Below, piece after piece: positions 12,305 through 24,046 of a stretch of DNA of 64,000 nt. The position numbers and the translations under genes were made by a program. The DNA is from Solanum dulcamara (lineage: Eukaryota > Streptophyta > Magnoliopsida > Solanales > Solanaceae): the NCBI RefSeq assembly GCF_947179165.1, contig NC_077245.1:51217286-51281285 (forward strand), read 5' to 3'. Under the pieces are notes generated by a model. That model had not been told where the DNA came from. It ran no database searches and saw only the letters and a list, made by a program, of their open reading frames with translations. Numbering within the stretch: the first letter of the stretch is position 1; each line of letters opens with the position of its first letter.

Positions 12305-15300
12305 TGGCACAACCCAAACTAGGGCCTTACCATGACATGGCTATTAGGATTCCTGAAGAAACACCAACTAAGCCTCTTAGCATTATCATAAGAATACATA
12401 AGGTAAACCATAAGAGGAAGCTCATTAAAGTCCAAAAGACATAACATAAAGTCGAAAGAATTAAGACAACATAGACATCTACATTTGTGTCCAACAAGCC
12501 TCTACATAGTTAATATGGGTGGGGGCTAAGACATGTCCCTAACTCATCCTCAATGTAACATAACCAAAGTCTTTGAAATGAAATAAAGAAAATATAATCT
12601 GACCCTCTACAAATGAGGACTCACCACTAGCGGAAGTAGGAACTCAACTTTAACTACGTGGAAAATGGATGTGCTCGTCAATCCCTATATTATGATACAA
12701 TGTAGGTAAAATTATGCATTAGTACATTTGAATATACTAAGTATGCAGGCATGCTATGCAATATAAAACATGAGATATAATGATCCATTAATATACATGC
12801 TATAAAACGATAAGTAAAGTAAGGAGAAAAACATAATTGATCAAAGCATTTGAAAGACATAAGTGAGATCATAAAGAATACATAAAGAGTGTATACATAT
12901 GAGGGATGTAACCATAACCGACAATAAAACCATGCGACCTATAACATAGAATCTCAATGTCTCCCGTACAATGAAAGAAAGGGGAATCTACTTGCCAAGG
13001 TAAATTCTACCCTGCCAGGCGGGTCATGAACATGTGCTATATGTGGATCCATTAGCTAGGACATAAAGGAAAATCCTACGGTGGCACATACTTATGAGAC
13101 TAGAGACTTTATATAAGGACCCCGTAGGTCAAACCCCCACCTCAAGCCTCATTTGGTGCTAAGTTAAATCCCATGGAATATATAACATAATAATCATACT
13201 TAACATATATTCATAAGCTTGTTCATAGGTTTCATAATTCATAGAATAACTCATTTTTATAGCATAATTCCAATGTGAGTAAATGTAGAACCCCATTTGG
13301 GAGGATACCACTTACGAAACAAAAGGTAGTTTTTTTTAATCACAAATAGTCACACCATTGCGGGTCCATAAAATACACAAAACTCGAACCAGTAGTTATC
13401 ACAAAACTATTATCTTTCTTTGTAAAAAATAACAAGCCTACATATAAATGCAGTACAGGCATGACTTGAGTTAAACGCACACTCCAAAATAGCAAAACTA
13501 GTCACCCTGTTCAAGTTACAAGCATATAGTTTTGTTTTCACAAGCCTTCAAAATTTCATACATAAGTGCCACATGTATCATGTACAAGTCCCCCAAAATA
13601 TTTACAAAAACTAGATGCATATGCAGATGTGATCTTCACAAGGGCTCAGAAAAGTCTACTCCAAATAACCATCTTCATACCTCGTCCCACACATTACCTA
13701 CGATAGAAAATAACTACCGCTAAGCATGAAGCTTAGTGGTGTAAAAACTTTGGGCTTTGAGCCATTAAATTCTTCAATTCCCTTGTTCATTGCAGGTAGC
13801 TCAATAAGGTAAAAGAAAGCCCAAGTGAACAAGCATATCAAAGTATCGAATACAAACCTTGAAGAGTTTCAAAATATCAATATCAATATTCAAAAGCTCA
13901 AGTATCAAGAAAATTATAATTCAATTTCGCCCAATATGTACGTCATGCCTTCACACTAGGCACAATCAGTATCAAGAAGGATCGAAGCCCCAAAATTAAG
14001 AAGGGTCGTCACCCAATATCAAGAGAATCAAGAACTATATTGAAAGTGGCTTTCCACTCGTACTCGAGAATGGACAAAACCCCATCGTGAAGATGAAATG
14101 TAAATCCAAAGTCAAGATGGGAAAGATCAGAATCGAGAGGCATGCCAATATTGATGACAAGTCACCATAACAAGAAGGACAAAGTCCCAAGAAAAATGCA
14201 AAATGATCAAGCAATTTGTATAAGTGGCGGTTTAGCGAAAGTTTTGCAATACATAAGATAATGGTCATACCATAATACAAGACAAGGAGTAAGAAAATAA
14301 CCCATCAAAATACTTCAAATTTCAGAAAATAAAATATTCCAAGTTCAAGTTTATACACAAACCTTGGCGTTTTAGCATATAACAAGTTACTACTTAAGCT
14401 CGACATGTACTCAAGTAGCTGTGTTATGTAAGACATCCAAGTCGGTAGCTTACGCAAGTAGATTGATTACCATGACCCATTATTTGGCCTCCAACTCCTT
14501 CCAAATCCCTCTAGACCTATTTCCAACCACCGCTACTCACATAGAACTTCATAGATAACATGGATCACATGGTAATATTTTAAAAGAAAACATAAAAAGA
14601 AAATAGGGGTATTACAGTAAAAGTCTTTCAATATCACAAATCATACTTGCATGATACATAGCATTATGTTCCTAGGTCACCAATTAAGGAACCTAAGTCA
14701 CCTCCTTATATAACTTGCATTAAATTGATATCTTGAACATACTTGAAATCCATTATCATAGCTTATACTTGAAATTAGGGTAAAACATCATTACATGCAA
14801 TATTTACTTGGAAATCGTGAAATTTGATTGAAAATATGCATGATCATATTCCTTATACCAACTCATACATATTTCATGAAAATAATATCAATTAGATACA
14901 TAATTTAATCAATTATTATATAATATACCATGAATAAGAAGACCCAATATATAATTATTGAAATTAGAGCTATTTGAATGAAAATCATAAAGAATTTTGG
15001 AAAGAAAACTTGGGATTTCCATTGGTGAAAGGAACCCATAGATGAAGTCCTATATACCTTGACCTAAGAAGCCCTAGAATGTAGTTTGAATTAAGAGATT
15101 TGACTTGAAGAAAACCCTAGCAATTGCTTGTTGAAGAAGAAGACTCTTGAGAGGAACCTTAGGAAAGAATATTCTGTGATTGGGAGTTAATGAGAGAATG
15201 AGAGGGTTAGGAGTACTTAGGGTAGTTAACAGGTGAGAATCTAATCCCAAAAACGTCCACATACATCAATGAAATATAGGGAAATACCAAAATACCCCCC

Positions 15301-15746
15301 ATTAAATCTGGACGAACAGACCTTACGACTGGGTCCTTACGAGTCGTAGATGTTTCCACGGGTCATAGAAATGACTCGTCCTGTCAATCGTGAAAAACCC
15401 TAAAAACTTGATCCTCTGATCTTCTTCTACGACTCATTCCTATGAGTCATCATTACTTCTACGACTTGTCCTGTTGAGTCGTAGCAAAAGTCCTGAAACT
15501 TACTATAAGCAGAACTCGGGCACTATCCCTACGACTTACTTCTACAAGTTATCATTATTTCCATGAGTCGTCGATTGACTCGTAGACCCACTTCATCAAA
15601 TTTCCAGCCTCAACATCAATCCTACGAGTCGCTCCTATGACTTGTAAGAGTGCCTACAACTTGTAGGTCGATTAGTAGGCTATGGGACAGTGAAGTTTTC
15701 TTGAATTTTTTGTTCTCCTTGACTTTGAAACTTCCGGGGTCTTACA
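12305..15746 (-). repeat. 3' LTR of the chromovirus, with a nested solo LTR
   Basis: On the minus strand it starts TGTAAGACCCCGGAAGTT (15746) straight after a purine tract and ends GGGTTGTGCCA (12305). Without the nested 13284-14616 insertion and its target duplication it is about 2.1 kb. The part nearest its start (15300-15690) is packed with CTACGAGTCGTAG-like motifs. The plus-strand bases left of it (12300-12304, GATTC) should be one target duplication; the partner is lost. Confidence 0.75.
13284..14616 (-). mobile_element. Solo LTR A (1333 bp) with 5-bp target duplication
   Basis: Plus-strand termini are TGTAGAACCCC and GGGGTATTACA, so on the minus strand it reads TGTAATACCCC...GGGGTTCTACA with proper TG...CA ends. 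It is flanked by GTAAA at 13279-13283 and GTAAA at 14617-14621. No internal domain, primer site or second LTR is present, so it is the product of LTR-LTR recombination. Orientation is judged from the terminal motifs. Confidence 0.85.
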
Positions 15747-15747
15747 A

Positions 15748-15763
15748 TATCTTCCCCTTGGGA
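15748..15763 (-). other. Chromovirus polypurine tract
   Basis: The minus strand reads TCCCAAGGGGAAGATA directly before the 3' LTR start TGTAAGACC, the position and form of the plus-strand primer in Ty3 elements. Confidence 0.7.
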
Positions 15764-15989
15764 TAATTCTTCCTCCAATGAGATTTAACTAGCATAGAAA
15801 GGGCATAAAAAGAGGACTAGCAACCCAACATGAATGCAATGACATATTAAAACGCACAAACCAGGAAATTTTCAAACTTAGCATAAATATGACTTTAAAA
15901 TCAACTTCATGAACATGCATGCATATGAAAAACTTAGGAAAGCTTAAACATAGGAATTTAGGCGATTTGAGCAAGAACTACCCAATACC

Positions 15990-17004
15990 TTAGGCTTGAG
16001 TGGAAGAAAAGAGATACAGATATCGCTTCATCATGTCCGCTTCCGCTTTCCATTTTGCACTCTTTACTTGTTGATTCCTCCACAACACCTTGACGGACGC
16101 AACCTCTTTATTCCTTAACCTTTTCATTTGCTGGTCTAAAATTTCCATCAGAACCTCTACATAATTCAAGTTTTCTTTAATATCCACATTTTTGAATGGT
16201 ACAATGGAATTTAAATCACCCACAAACTTTCTTAACATCGATACATGGGACACCAGACGAACCATATCCAACTCCAATGGTAAGTCTAACTCATAAGCCA
16301 CCTTGCCAATATGGTTCAAGATTTTATAAGGTCCAACATACCTAGGACTCAATTTCCCTTTCTTACCAAAATACATTACACCCTTCATAGGTGAAATCTT
16401 AAATAGACCCAATCATCCACATCAAACTCAAGGTCTCTTTTTTTATGTCCGAGTATGATTTTTGGCGACTTTGAGCCGTCTTCAATATTTATCTAATGAG
16501 CCTTACTTTCCCCATTGCATTTAATACCAAATTGGGACCACTCAATGCCATCTCACCCACTTCAAACCATTCCACCGGAGACCTACATATTCTTATATAA
16601 AAGCTTCAAAAGGAGCCATTTGAATTCTAGAGTAATAACTATTATTATAGGCAAACTCAATCAATGGTAAATGTGTATCCCAACTTCCTTTAAAATCAAT
16701 AACACATGCCCTGAACATATCTTCTAAAGTTTGAATCATTATTTTGGCTTGACTATCGTACTTAACTTGACTATCGCACCAAGACCCTTTAGGAATGACT
16801 TCCAAAAATATGAAGTGAATTGAGTACCTCGATCTAATATGATAGATAAGGGAACACCATGAAGCTTTACAAATTCATAAATATACATCTTAGCATAATC
16901 TTTAGAACTATAAGAAGTCTTAATCATTAGAAAATGTGCTAACATAGTCATTCGGTCCACAACAACCAAGTGGAATCATATTCCCTTCTAGTACAAGGTA
17001 AACC
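15990..17004 (-). pseudogene. Broken chromovirus integrase, C-terminal part, with chromodomain-like tail
   Basis: Minus-strand frames carry integrase core motifs (VVVDRMTMLAHF, ILDRGTQFTS, LEDMFRACVIDFKGSW, IEFAYNNSYYS) and then the tail (ISPMKGVMYFGKKGKL, SPRYVGPYKIL, VLWRNQQVKSAKW), which matches the integrase tail and chromodomain of Tekay/Del elements that guide insertion into heterochromatin. Frames break near 16412, 16593 and 16739-16810. The upstream half of the integrase lies across the nested solo LTR at 20707-20960. The stop at 15990 is the natural end of pol. Confidence 0.85.
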
Positions 17005-17401
17005 TGTTACACCCCACACTTTTGATCTTAAAATATCTCTTAAGCTTCTTAGAAGTTTTCATGTAAGCCGGATAATCTACGACACTATCAAGCAACTCTA
17101 AGGAAGAGAAAATATGATACCCCATAGTAGGGAAGGTTGGAAATATGTTCATGAGAAGTCGGAAGGCGTTGGAGTCCAAGTGATGAGTCATAGGACTCGA
17201 CTTACGTACGAAAGCTACCAACTTAAAAATCTTACATTCCTAAGCTACTTGACTTCATACCAAGCTTCCGTAGCAAGGATTACATAGGTCCTTAAAGTAA
17301 GACGAGATTACGAACCCACGAAGAAGAAGTAAGCAAGCGATGCACCTACTTGGACTAAGTAGGTGATGCATCTACTTGACACATGTCAGCACATGAGAGG
17401 T

Positions 17402-17561
17402 ACACATGGCAGCACATAGGAGTGACACATGGCAGCAAGAGGGGTGACACATGGCAGCAAGAAAAGGCAACACGTGGAAGCAAGAGAAAGCAACACGTGG
17501 AAGCAAGAGAAGGTGACACGTGGCAGCAAGGGAAGGTGACATGTGGCAGCAGGTGATGCAC
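17402..17561 (+). repeat. 23-bp tandem array with CACATGG/CACGTGG cores
   Basis: Seven units begin at 17402, 17425, 17447, 17470, 17493, 17516 and 17539. Each starts ACAC(A/G)TGG(C/A)AGC or a close variant (ACATGTGGCAGC in the last). Three units hold CACGTGG, the G-box/ABRE core. The array sits 150-310 bp upstream of the TATA-like box of this LTR. Confidence 0.85.
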
Positions 17562-17708
17562 CTACTTAGGGTCAAGTAGGTGACCCACCTACTTGGGGGT
17601 GGGCCCCACCTCACCACGTGGCATCCTAGGGGGCATGGCATGGATTTGTGGCCCAATAGGGGATGGACACATGTCACCCTTAGGGGCTGACACGTTTCAC
17701 CTCCTAAG

Positions 17709-17720
17709 GAGGTATATATG
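17709..17720 (+). promoter_or_regulatory. TATA-like box of solo LTR B
   Basis: AGGTATATATGTAGG lies about 705 bp into the LTR, downstream of the 23-bp array, a plausible U3 promoter position. Inferred from sequence only. Confidence 0.45.
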
Positions 17721-18850
17721 TAGGTCTCGATGACTAACTTCTCATTTTCAGCATCTATACTTAGCCAAAAAAAGCTAGACAAAGCTAGAGAAAAAGAGAG
17801 ACTAGCCACGGATTTGGCCAAGGAGAGGTAAGCCTCCGATTTTATTCCATGAATTAATTATTTAAGGTATCCTATGGTGATATAGCAGTGTTTTAAAGCA
17901 AAAAATTTCATTTTGGGGCAGCAAGGAAGAGATACAAACAATCCGCTAATTTTCTGCATGTCAAAAGAACTTCCGAGATAAGTTTTAATAAGTTTTAGCG
18001 AGGTATGGCTTGATTCTCTTATCCCATGTTTTGGTAATAGTTTTTATATGTTATGGAGGTATTAATAGTATAAAATCATGGCTTGTATCGTAACCAAACA
18101 GATAGCAAGAAACCACGACATTTTAATCACACTAGAGAAGTTCTGAGGCACAATTTTGGCAAGTTTTGGCCAATTTCGGGTAAGGTAAGGTTTCTAATTC
18201 TATTTTGAATTTTATGGGGTTTTTATAGGGTATATTAAACACCTTGTAGGCTGCTTGAAGTTTAATAAAATCGTGAAAATGATAGACGTTCGAATAAGCT
18301 AACTTGGAATCGTTATAGTTAAATTGTAGTCGAAATGAGGTGTTGTGCATATGGGGACTGCTTCTGGTCGTTTGGTGTTGTGTTAGGGTGCTGGAATATG
18401 TGTTAAAAGGGGAGTGTGTGATTCTGGTTTCAGCCACCCGACCCTCCGTCTCGTGTAGTTAAGGGTTTTGTAAAACTGAAACTAGAAACCCTCTTTTGGA
18501 ATCGTAGTTTCGAGCGAGTCGTTTGGAGTTTATGTTGTATATTATTGATGTGAATTGCTTTAAAATATGCTGAAGGTCATTTTTGTTGGTTGTATATAGG
18601 TATTAGGAGTGTAATTGGAAATTCGGATAGGGCACATCATAGGAGAGATGCTACCCAATTTTCGTTAAATCTTTAACTAGTTAAAGAACTAGTCGAGAAG
18701 GCAAGCAAGGAGATGAGTTCTATAAATACTTGGGTGTAACCTAAGGTGCTGGAAAGCCAAGGGTTGTTAATATTCGTATTACTTCCATGTTAAATAGGTT
18801 TGGAGGACGACGACGTGAACGTGATTAAGAGAAGTCCGAAAAAGGTATAT

Positions 18851-19650
18851 AAAGCCTACTCTTTCTTTTCTTTTGGGCATGTCTTAGATTTAAGTGACAA
18901 ATGATATGTGTATGAAGCCTGGGTTAATTCTATTCATGATCTTTGAATATGATTCATGATTCATAATTTGTGTCCACTTCTGAATGTTAAGACTCTTAAA
19001 GTAGTTAAGCTCCCATTCCTCAAGTCTTCTATATGCTGGAAAGTAGTGTATGTCAAGCCTATCCTTTCCTTTATTTTGGCACGTCTTCAAGTTAAGTAAT
19101 GAATGATATGTTCTTTAGGGTAAATCTACTCATAAATGCCAAGCTTAATTCACGAACCTTATTTACTTCTTAATGAAAGCACTCCTACAGTAATCGAACT
19201 AGGGCTTCTCAAGCCTTTCGTATGTTAGAAAGGGATGAGTATGTGAAGCTACCCTTTCTTCTATTTTGGCATGACTTAGATGTAAGTATTATGTATAGGA
19301 AATTGGAATTTATTCCACTCTTAAAACTCTGAGTGTGAGTTAAGGCTCTTGTTCACTTCCTACTGATTAGAACTCCTGTAACAAGTTGAGTCATTACTTT
19401 TCAAGTCTTCCATGTGATAGAAAGTGGTACATGTAAAGCTTGTCTTTTCCTACTTCTAGAAAGACTGGACTATAAGTACTATAGAACACGGAGTTGGAGA
19501 TAACTCCATTTATAGATTCTGGATGTAACTCATGACTTATACCCATTTCTGAATAATAAGGGCCTTGAAGTAGTTAAACTATGACCCTTGAGCCTACTAT
19601 AGGTTGAATAGTATTGGGATGTGTAAGCTCCTATACCTAGGGGCTCTTGA
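18851..19650 (+). repeat. Degenerate ~190-200-bp tandem repeats in solo LTR B
   Basis: A block of the form AAGCCTxxCTTTCxTxxxTTTTGGCATGxCTTA recurs at 18851, 19053, 19245, 19435 and (weaker) 19624, each preceded by CAAGTCTTC...GGAAAG-like sequence. Spacings are 202, 192, 190 and 189 bp. Confidence 0.7.
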
Positions 19651-19730
19651 ACATGCTTTATAGTAATATCTAAGGGATGTTTGATATGTTACAGAATTTT
19701 ACATGCACGTATATGCATTATGTATATATG

Positions 19731-20006
19731 GATCGGGCCGAACGTACCTCGGCATATTTTGTTACGTAAGGATCGGGCCATACGTTCCACAGCATGTTGT
19801 GCTGTTTACAGATCGGGCCATCGTACCTCAGCATTGTTACACGATATACGAATCAAGCCATCGTTCCTCAGTATTGTTACATGATATACGGATCGGGCCA
19901 TTGTTCCTCGGCATTATTATACGATATACAGATTAGGCCATTATTCCTCGGTATCTACTTTGTATATACATGGATCTGGCTATACGTTCCACAGCGCTAA
20001 TGGTAT
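19731..20006 (+). repeat. 40-bp tandem array (GATCGGGCC...) in solo LTR B
   Basis: Six units of exactly 40 bp start at 19731, 19771, 19811, 19851, 19891 and 19931, with a partial seventh from 19972. The unit begins GATCGGGCCATCGTTCCTC, with an ATATACG-like end. Open frames over it are translations of the repeat, not genes. Confidence 0.9.
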
Positions 20007-20706
20007 ATATGTTCTTATGATGACAAAAGGATGTAGTTATTACACAAGTCCCCGAACGGGCTGGATACAGGACATGATGATAGCATGTATGCCTTTATTT
20101 TTTAAAATGCTGGTACGGTAGAAGGCTAATGTTATACTTGCCCCCTGCATCCCTATTTCAGTTGTTCTCTCAGTTATTATGTTTTATGCTTTATATACTC
20201 AGTACATATATCGTACAGACCCCCCTTTCCTCGGGGGGCTGTATTTCATGCCCGTAGGTACAGATGTTCATTTCAGAGATCTGCCAGCTTAGGATTTCCA
20301 CTCAACTATGTCGGAAGTGCTCCACTGTTCTGGAGCCTAGCTTTTGGTGCTGACCTTCTAATATATATATTTGTTTATTCAGGGGTACGACGGGGGCCCT
20401 TTCCTGCCATATGGTACTGTTAATATTCTTAGAGGTCTGTAGATATGTGTGTGGGTTATACGTGTAAGTTCTATTCAGTTATATCTGCATGATGTATTGT
20501 AAATATTAAGATATTATGGCAGCCTTGTCGGCTTGCACACCCTATCATGATAGGATATAAATGAAAAAGACTATAGGTATATGAAAATGTTATGCCCTAC
20601 TAGGGTTCTTATGTATAGTTCTTATATTGATTGTTACATCTAATAGATACGTATACGGGGGTCTAGGTCGGACCCCAGTTGCGGCTCACGGGGTTGGGTT
20701 GTGACA

Positions 20707-21990
20707 AAACCCATCGCAAAGTCCATATTCACATCTTCCCACTTTCAAGTAGGAATATCTATCTTTTGAGCTAAACCTCCCGGCCTTTGATGTTCAACTT
20801 TCACTTGTTGGTAATTAGGACACTTATCCACGAACTCCGCTATGTCCTTCTTCATGTCATTCCACCAAATACACTTCTCTCAAATCTTGATACATCTTTG
20901 TGGATCCCAAATGAATTGAATATCGAGAACTATGGGTCTCATTCAATATCAATTCCTTTAGACCATCCACATTAGGCACACACAAACAGCCTTGGTAATG
21001 AAGTACCCCATCTCCCCCTTGGGAGTAACTTTAATTGATTTTTCGGTAACCGACTTCTTCAATTCAACCAAAACTGGATCATGATCTTGTTTGGCATTAA
21101 CATCTTCCACAAGAGATGATTTCAAGCCATTATGCACAAGGATACCACCATTCTTAGAATCAACCAAACAAATTCCTAAACGAGCCAATCCATGCACCTC
21201 TTTAACCAATTCTTTCTTACCTTCCTCCACATGGACAATGCTATTCATGGACAATTGACTAAGAGCATCAGCTACAATATTTGCTTTACCCTGATGGTAC
21301 AACACATTCATATCATAGTCCTTTAGTAGTTCAAGCTTTCTCCTTTGTCTAAGGTTCAAGTCCCTTTGGTTAAACACATATTGCAAGGTTGTTTGGTCGG
21401 TGAACACATCAACATGCACCCTATAAAAATAATAACGCCAAATTTTCAATGCAAATACAACCCCCCACAAGTTCAAGATCATGAGTTAGATAGTTTCGTT
21501 CATGCACTTTGAATTGCCTAGAGGCATACTTTATAACCTTGCCATGTTGAATCAAAACACTACTAAAACCAATACGTGAGGCATCACAATAAAAAACAAA
21601 CCCCTCAGAACCTTTCAATAATGTCAAAATAGGAGCCGACATAAGACGATCCTTCAATATTTTGAATCTTTTCTCACATTCGTCCGACCATTGAAACTTC
21701 ACTTTCATTTGTCGACTTGGTCAAAGGCAAAGAAATAGACGAGAACCCTTCAACAAATATTTTATAGCATCCGGCTAAGCCTAAAAAGCTTCTAATATCC
21801 GTAGGAGACAATGGTCTAGGCCAATTCTTCACCGCCTCCATTTTCTTTGGATCAACCTTAATCCAATATCCGGACACCACATGGCCGAGAAATGCAACTT
21901 CTCTTAGCCAAAATTCACACTTACTAAACTTGGAAAATAGTTGCTTGTCCCTTAAAGTTTTTAATACAATACCCACATGGTCCTCCTCAT
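20707..21990 (-). pseudogene. Broken chromovirus RT end, RNase H and integrase N-terminus
   Basis: The minus strand shows the RT tail and thumb ([36 protein letters not shown]), RNase H ([51 protein letters not shown]) and the start of the integrase zinc-binding region running to 20707. Frameshifts occur near 21690 and 21450, with stops between 20958 and 20707. The first chromovirus residues follow straight on from Athila-like sequence in the same frame (near 21990). Confidence 0.85.
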
Positions 21991-23136
21991 TTTCAAAGAG
22001 GTGCTCCCAATTCACTGCAATAATGATAGGAACCGATACTAACCTTTTCTTCAACTCTTCGAATGCTTCTAGACAGGTTTCATCAAAAACAAAGTTTGTG
22101 TCCTTATCTAGTAGTTTGCATAAAGGATATGCTATTTTGGAGAAGTCTTCGATAAAGCGGGCGATAGAATCCGCGTGTCCCATAAAGCTTCGAATACTTT
22201 TACGGAGATGGGAGGAGGTAACTTTCCGATTACCTCAATCTTTGCTCAATCTATCTCAATGCCTTTATTTGAAATCTTGTGACCCAACACTATGCCCTCT
22301 TTCACCATAAAGTGACACTTCTCCCAATTTAGCATAAGGTTGCACTCTTCACACCTTTTTAGTACCTCTTGGAGATGAGCCAAGCAATCCTCGAATGAGT
22401 CACCAACCACTGAAAAATCATACATGAAAACCTCAATTGTATCTTTCACCATGTTTGAAAAGATAGACATCATACAATATTGAAAGGTCGTCGGTGTATT
22501 ACATAATATGAATGGTATTCTTTTGAAAGCAAACATCCTATATAGGCATGTGAAAGTGGTTTTCTCTTGGTCTTCTGATACTATAGAGATTTGATTGTAG
22601 CCCGAATATCTATCAAGAAAATAGTACCAACCTTTGCTAGCTAGATGATCAAGCATTTGATCCATGAAAGATATTAGAAAATGATCTTTTTCAGTCCATG
22701 AGTTGAGCTTGTGATAATCCATACACACTCTCCAACCGGTGACAGGCCTCATTGGAATGAGTTCATTCTTTGCATTTGGCACCACAATAATACCACCCTC
22801 TTTTGGTATACATTGGACAGGACTTACCCAATTACTATTTGTGATTGAATAAACCACTCTAGCATCTAACCATTTGATGATCTCTTTTTTAACTACCTCT
22901 TGCATAGGTGGGTTAAGACATCATTGGTGTTCAATACTTGGTTTAAAATCCGGCATGAGTTGGATTTTATGAGTAAAGATGCTCGGTGGTATGCCAATGA
23001 TGTTAGCTACGGACCACCCTATTGCTCTTTTGAAATGCCTTAAGATAGATGTAAGAGCTTCTACTTGCTTTTGATGAAGATTGGCATAAATTATGACCAG
23101 CAGCGTGTTGTTGGGTCTCAAGAATGCATATTTCAA
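21991..23136 (-). pseudogene. Broken Athila-like reverse transcriptase
   Basis: Minus-strand RT with SNWVSPVQCIPK, ELIPMRPVTGWRVCMDY, FLDRYSGYNQI, EKTTFTC and the thumb/connection segment (EKCHFMVKEGIVLGHK, then [16 protein letters not shown]). The active-site box reads VFMYDFSVVGD, where the family has xxDD, so a catalytic Asp is replaced by Tyr. An in-frame stop follows GIEID near 22245, and another break lies near 22905-22921. The frame ends in PIIIAVNWE and passes without interruption into chromovirus sequence. Confidence 0.85.
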
Positions 23137-23151
23137 GTGAGATGGCAGTTC

Positions 23152-23766
23152 TTAGAGTTCCAAAGTTGGAAGTTCCTCGATGGATGGCTTCGCGGTTGGA
23201 GTTGCTCTATTCTTCAAGTCTAGGTCGAGTCTCTTGGATGCGTGATTGAAAGTCCTAAGACTATTTAGTTCACAAACAATCTTATCACATTCTCCAATGT
23301 GATCTTTATCAAAGTTCATAATGACGGCAGCTAAAGCTTCAACACCTAACCTCTCTTCACTAGATATGTCTGGTTGTAAATCATCGACAACATCAATCAC
23401 GTATATAACCCATAGATCATTGTGATGCTTCATTGCTCGGTATACATCAAATATCACCTCTTCATTATTTAGTCAAAATTTTAGTTTACTAGTTTTTGTG
23501 TCTACCAAAGCACGTTCAATTGCCAAGAATGGTCTACCTTGAATGATAGAAACATGAAAGTCTACTTCGCAGTCAAGAATGATGAAGTTAGCAGGGAATA
23601 TAAATGATTCCACCTTCACTAGGACATCATAAATAATGCCTACTGGCTTCTTCACAGTATGATCTGCTGTCAAAAGCCACATTGACGTTGATTTGGGGGA
23701 TCCCAATCTCAATTGTCGGAACACCGTGAGCGGTATCAAGTTAATGCTGGCACCCAAGTCGCACAA
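23152..23766 (-). pseudogene. Broken Athila-like aspartic protease region
   Basis: The minus strand reads CDLGASINLIPLTVFRQL, the protease flap region of Athila elements (active site DxGA, here DLGAS), followed by VDFHVSIIQGRPFLA. A stop near 23473 separates it from the linker to RT (23152-23457, no recognisable domain). Confidence 0.75.
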
Positions 23767-24046
23767 TGTTTTTGCAAAATTGAATACCCCAATGGTACAT
23801 GGTATAGGAATGCACTTGGGTCTTCTTTTTTTTGCACAAAGGAGCGAATGGCGATTGCACTACAATGATGCAAGTTGTCGGCCGGTTCAAAGCTTACCAT
23901 TCTCTTCTTTGTGACAATATCCTTCTGAACTTGGCATATCCTGGTATTTTTTCTAGCGCCTTTACCAAGGGAACATTCACTAAAAGTTGTTTCAGCATGG
24001 AAATAAACATAAGGAACTTTCCATCTTTGGCTTTTTTCTTCAATCT

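Larger units (their letters stand above)
17005..20706 (+). mobile_element. Solo LTR B (3702 bp) with 5-bp target duplication
   Basis: It starts TGTTACACCCC and ends GGGTTGTGACA, flanked by AAACC at 17000-17004 and AAACC at 20707-20711. It splits the chromovirus integrase. It contains three tandem arrays (17402-17561, 18851-19650, 19731-20006), a TATA-like box at 17711 and, near the 3' end, CCCCCTTTCCTCGGGGGGCT (20221-20240), a block often seen in long Tekay/Del-type LTRs of Solanaceae. No coding domains. Frames at 17355-17821 and 19681-20000 are only translations of the tandem arrays. Confidence 0.88.
12305..21990 (-). mobile_element. Truncated chromovirus (Ty3, Tekay/Del-like), 3' half only
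   Basis: Reading on the minus strand, it contains the end of RT, RNase H, integrase, a chromodomain-like tail, a purine tract and a 3' LTR ending at 12305. Gag, protease and the RT active site are missing; the frame starts abruptly at ~21990, joined to an Athila-like element. Two solo LTRs are nested in it (13284-14616 in the LTR, 17005-20706 in the integrase). Multiple stops and frameshifts. Confidence 0.85.

Noticed and set aside
11650..15746. TGTAAGACCCCGGAAGTT and its reverse complement as ends of one large TIR transposon
   Set aside because: Each is the start of a separate LTR; the minus one follows a purine tract and the plus one is cut at 12304 by the end of the other LTR.
17355..17821. 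Overlapping Cys/Leu-rich open frames (68 and 149 aa), looking like a small Cys-rich protein
   Set aside because: They are translations of the 23-bp tandem array and flanks on the minus strand of solo LTR B; the repeat lacks stops in two frames.
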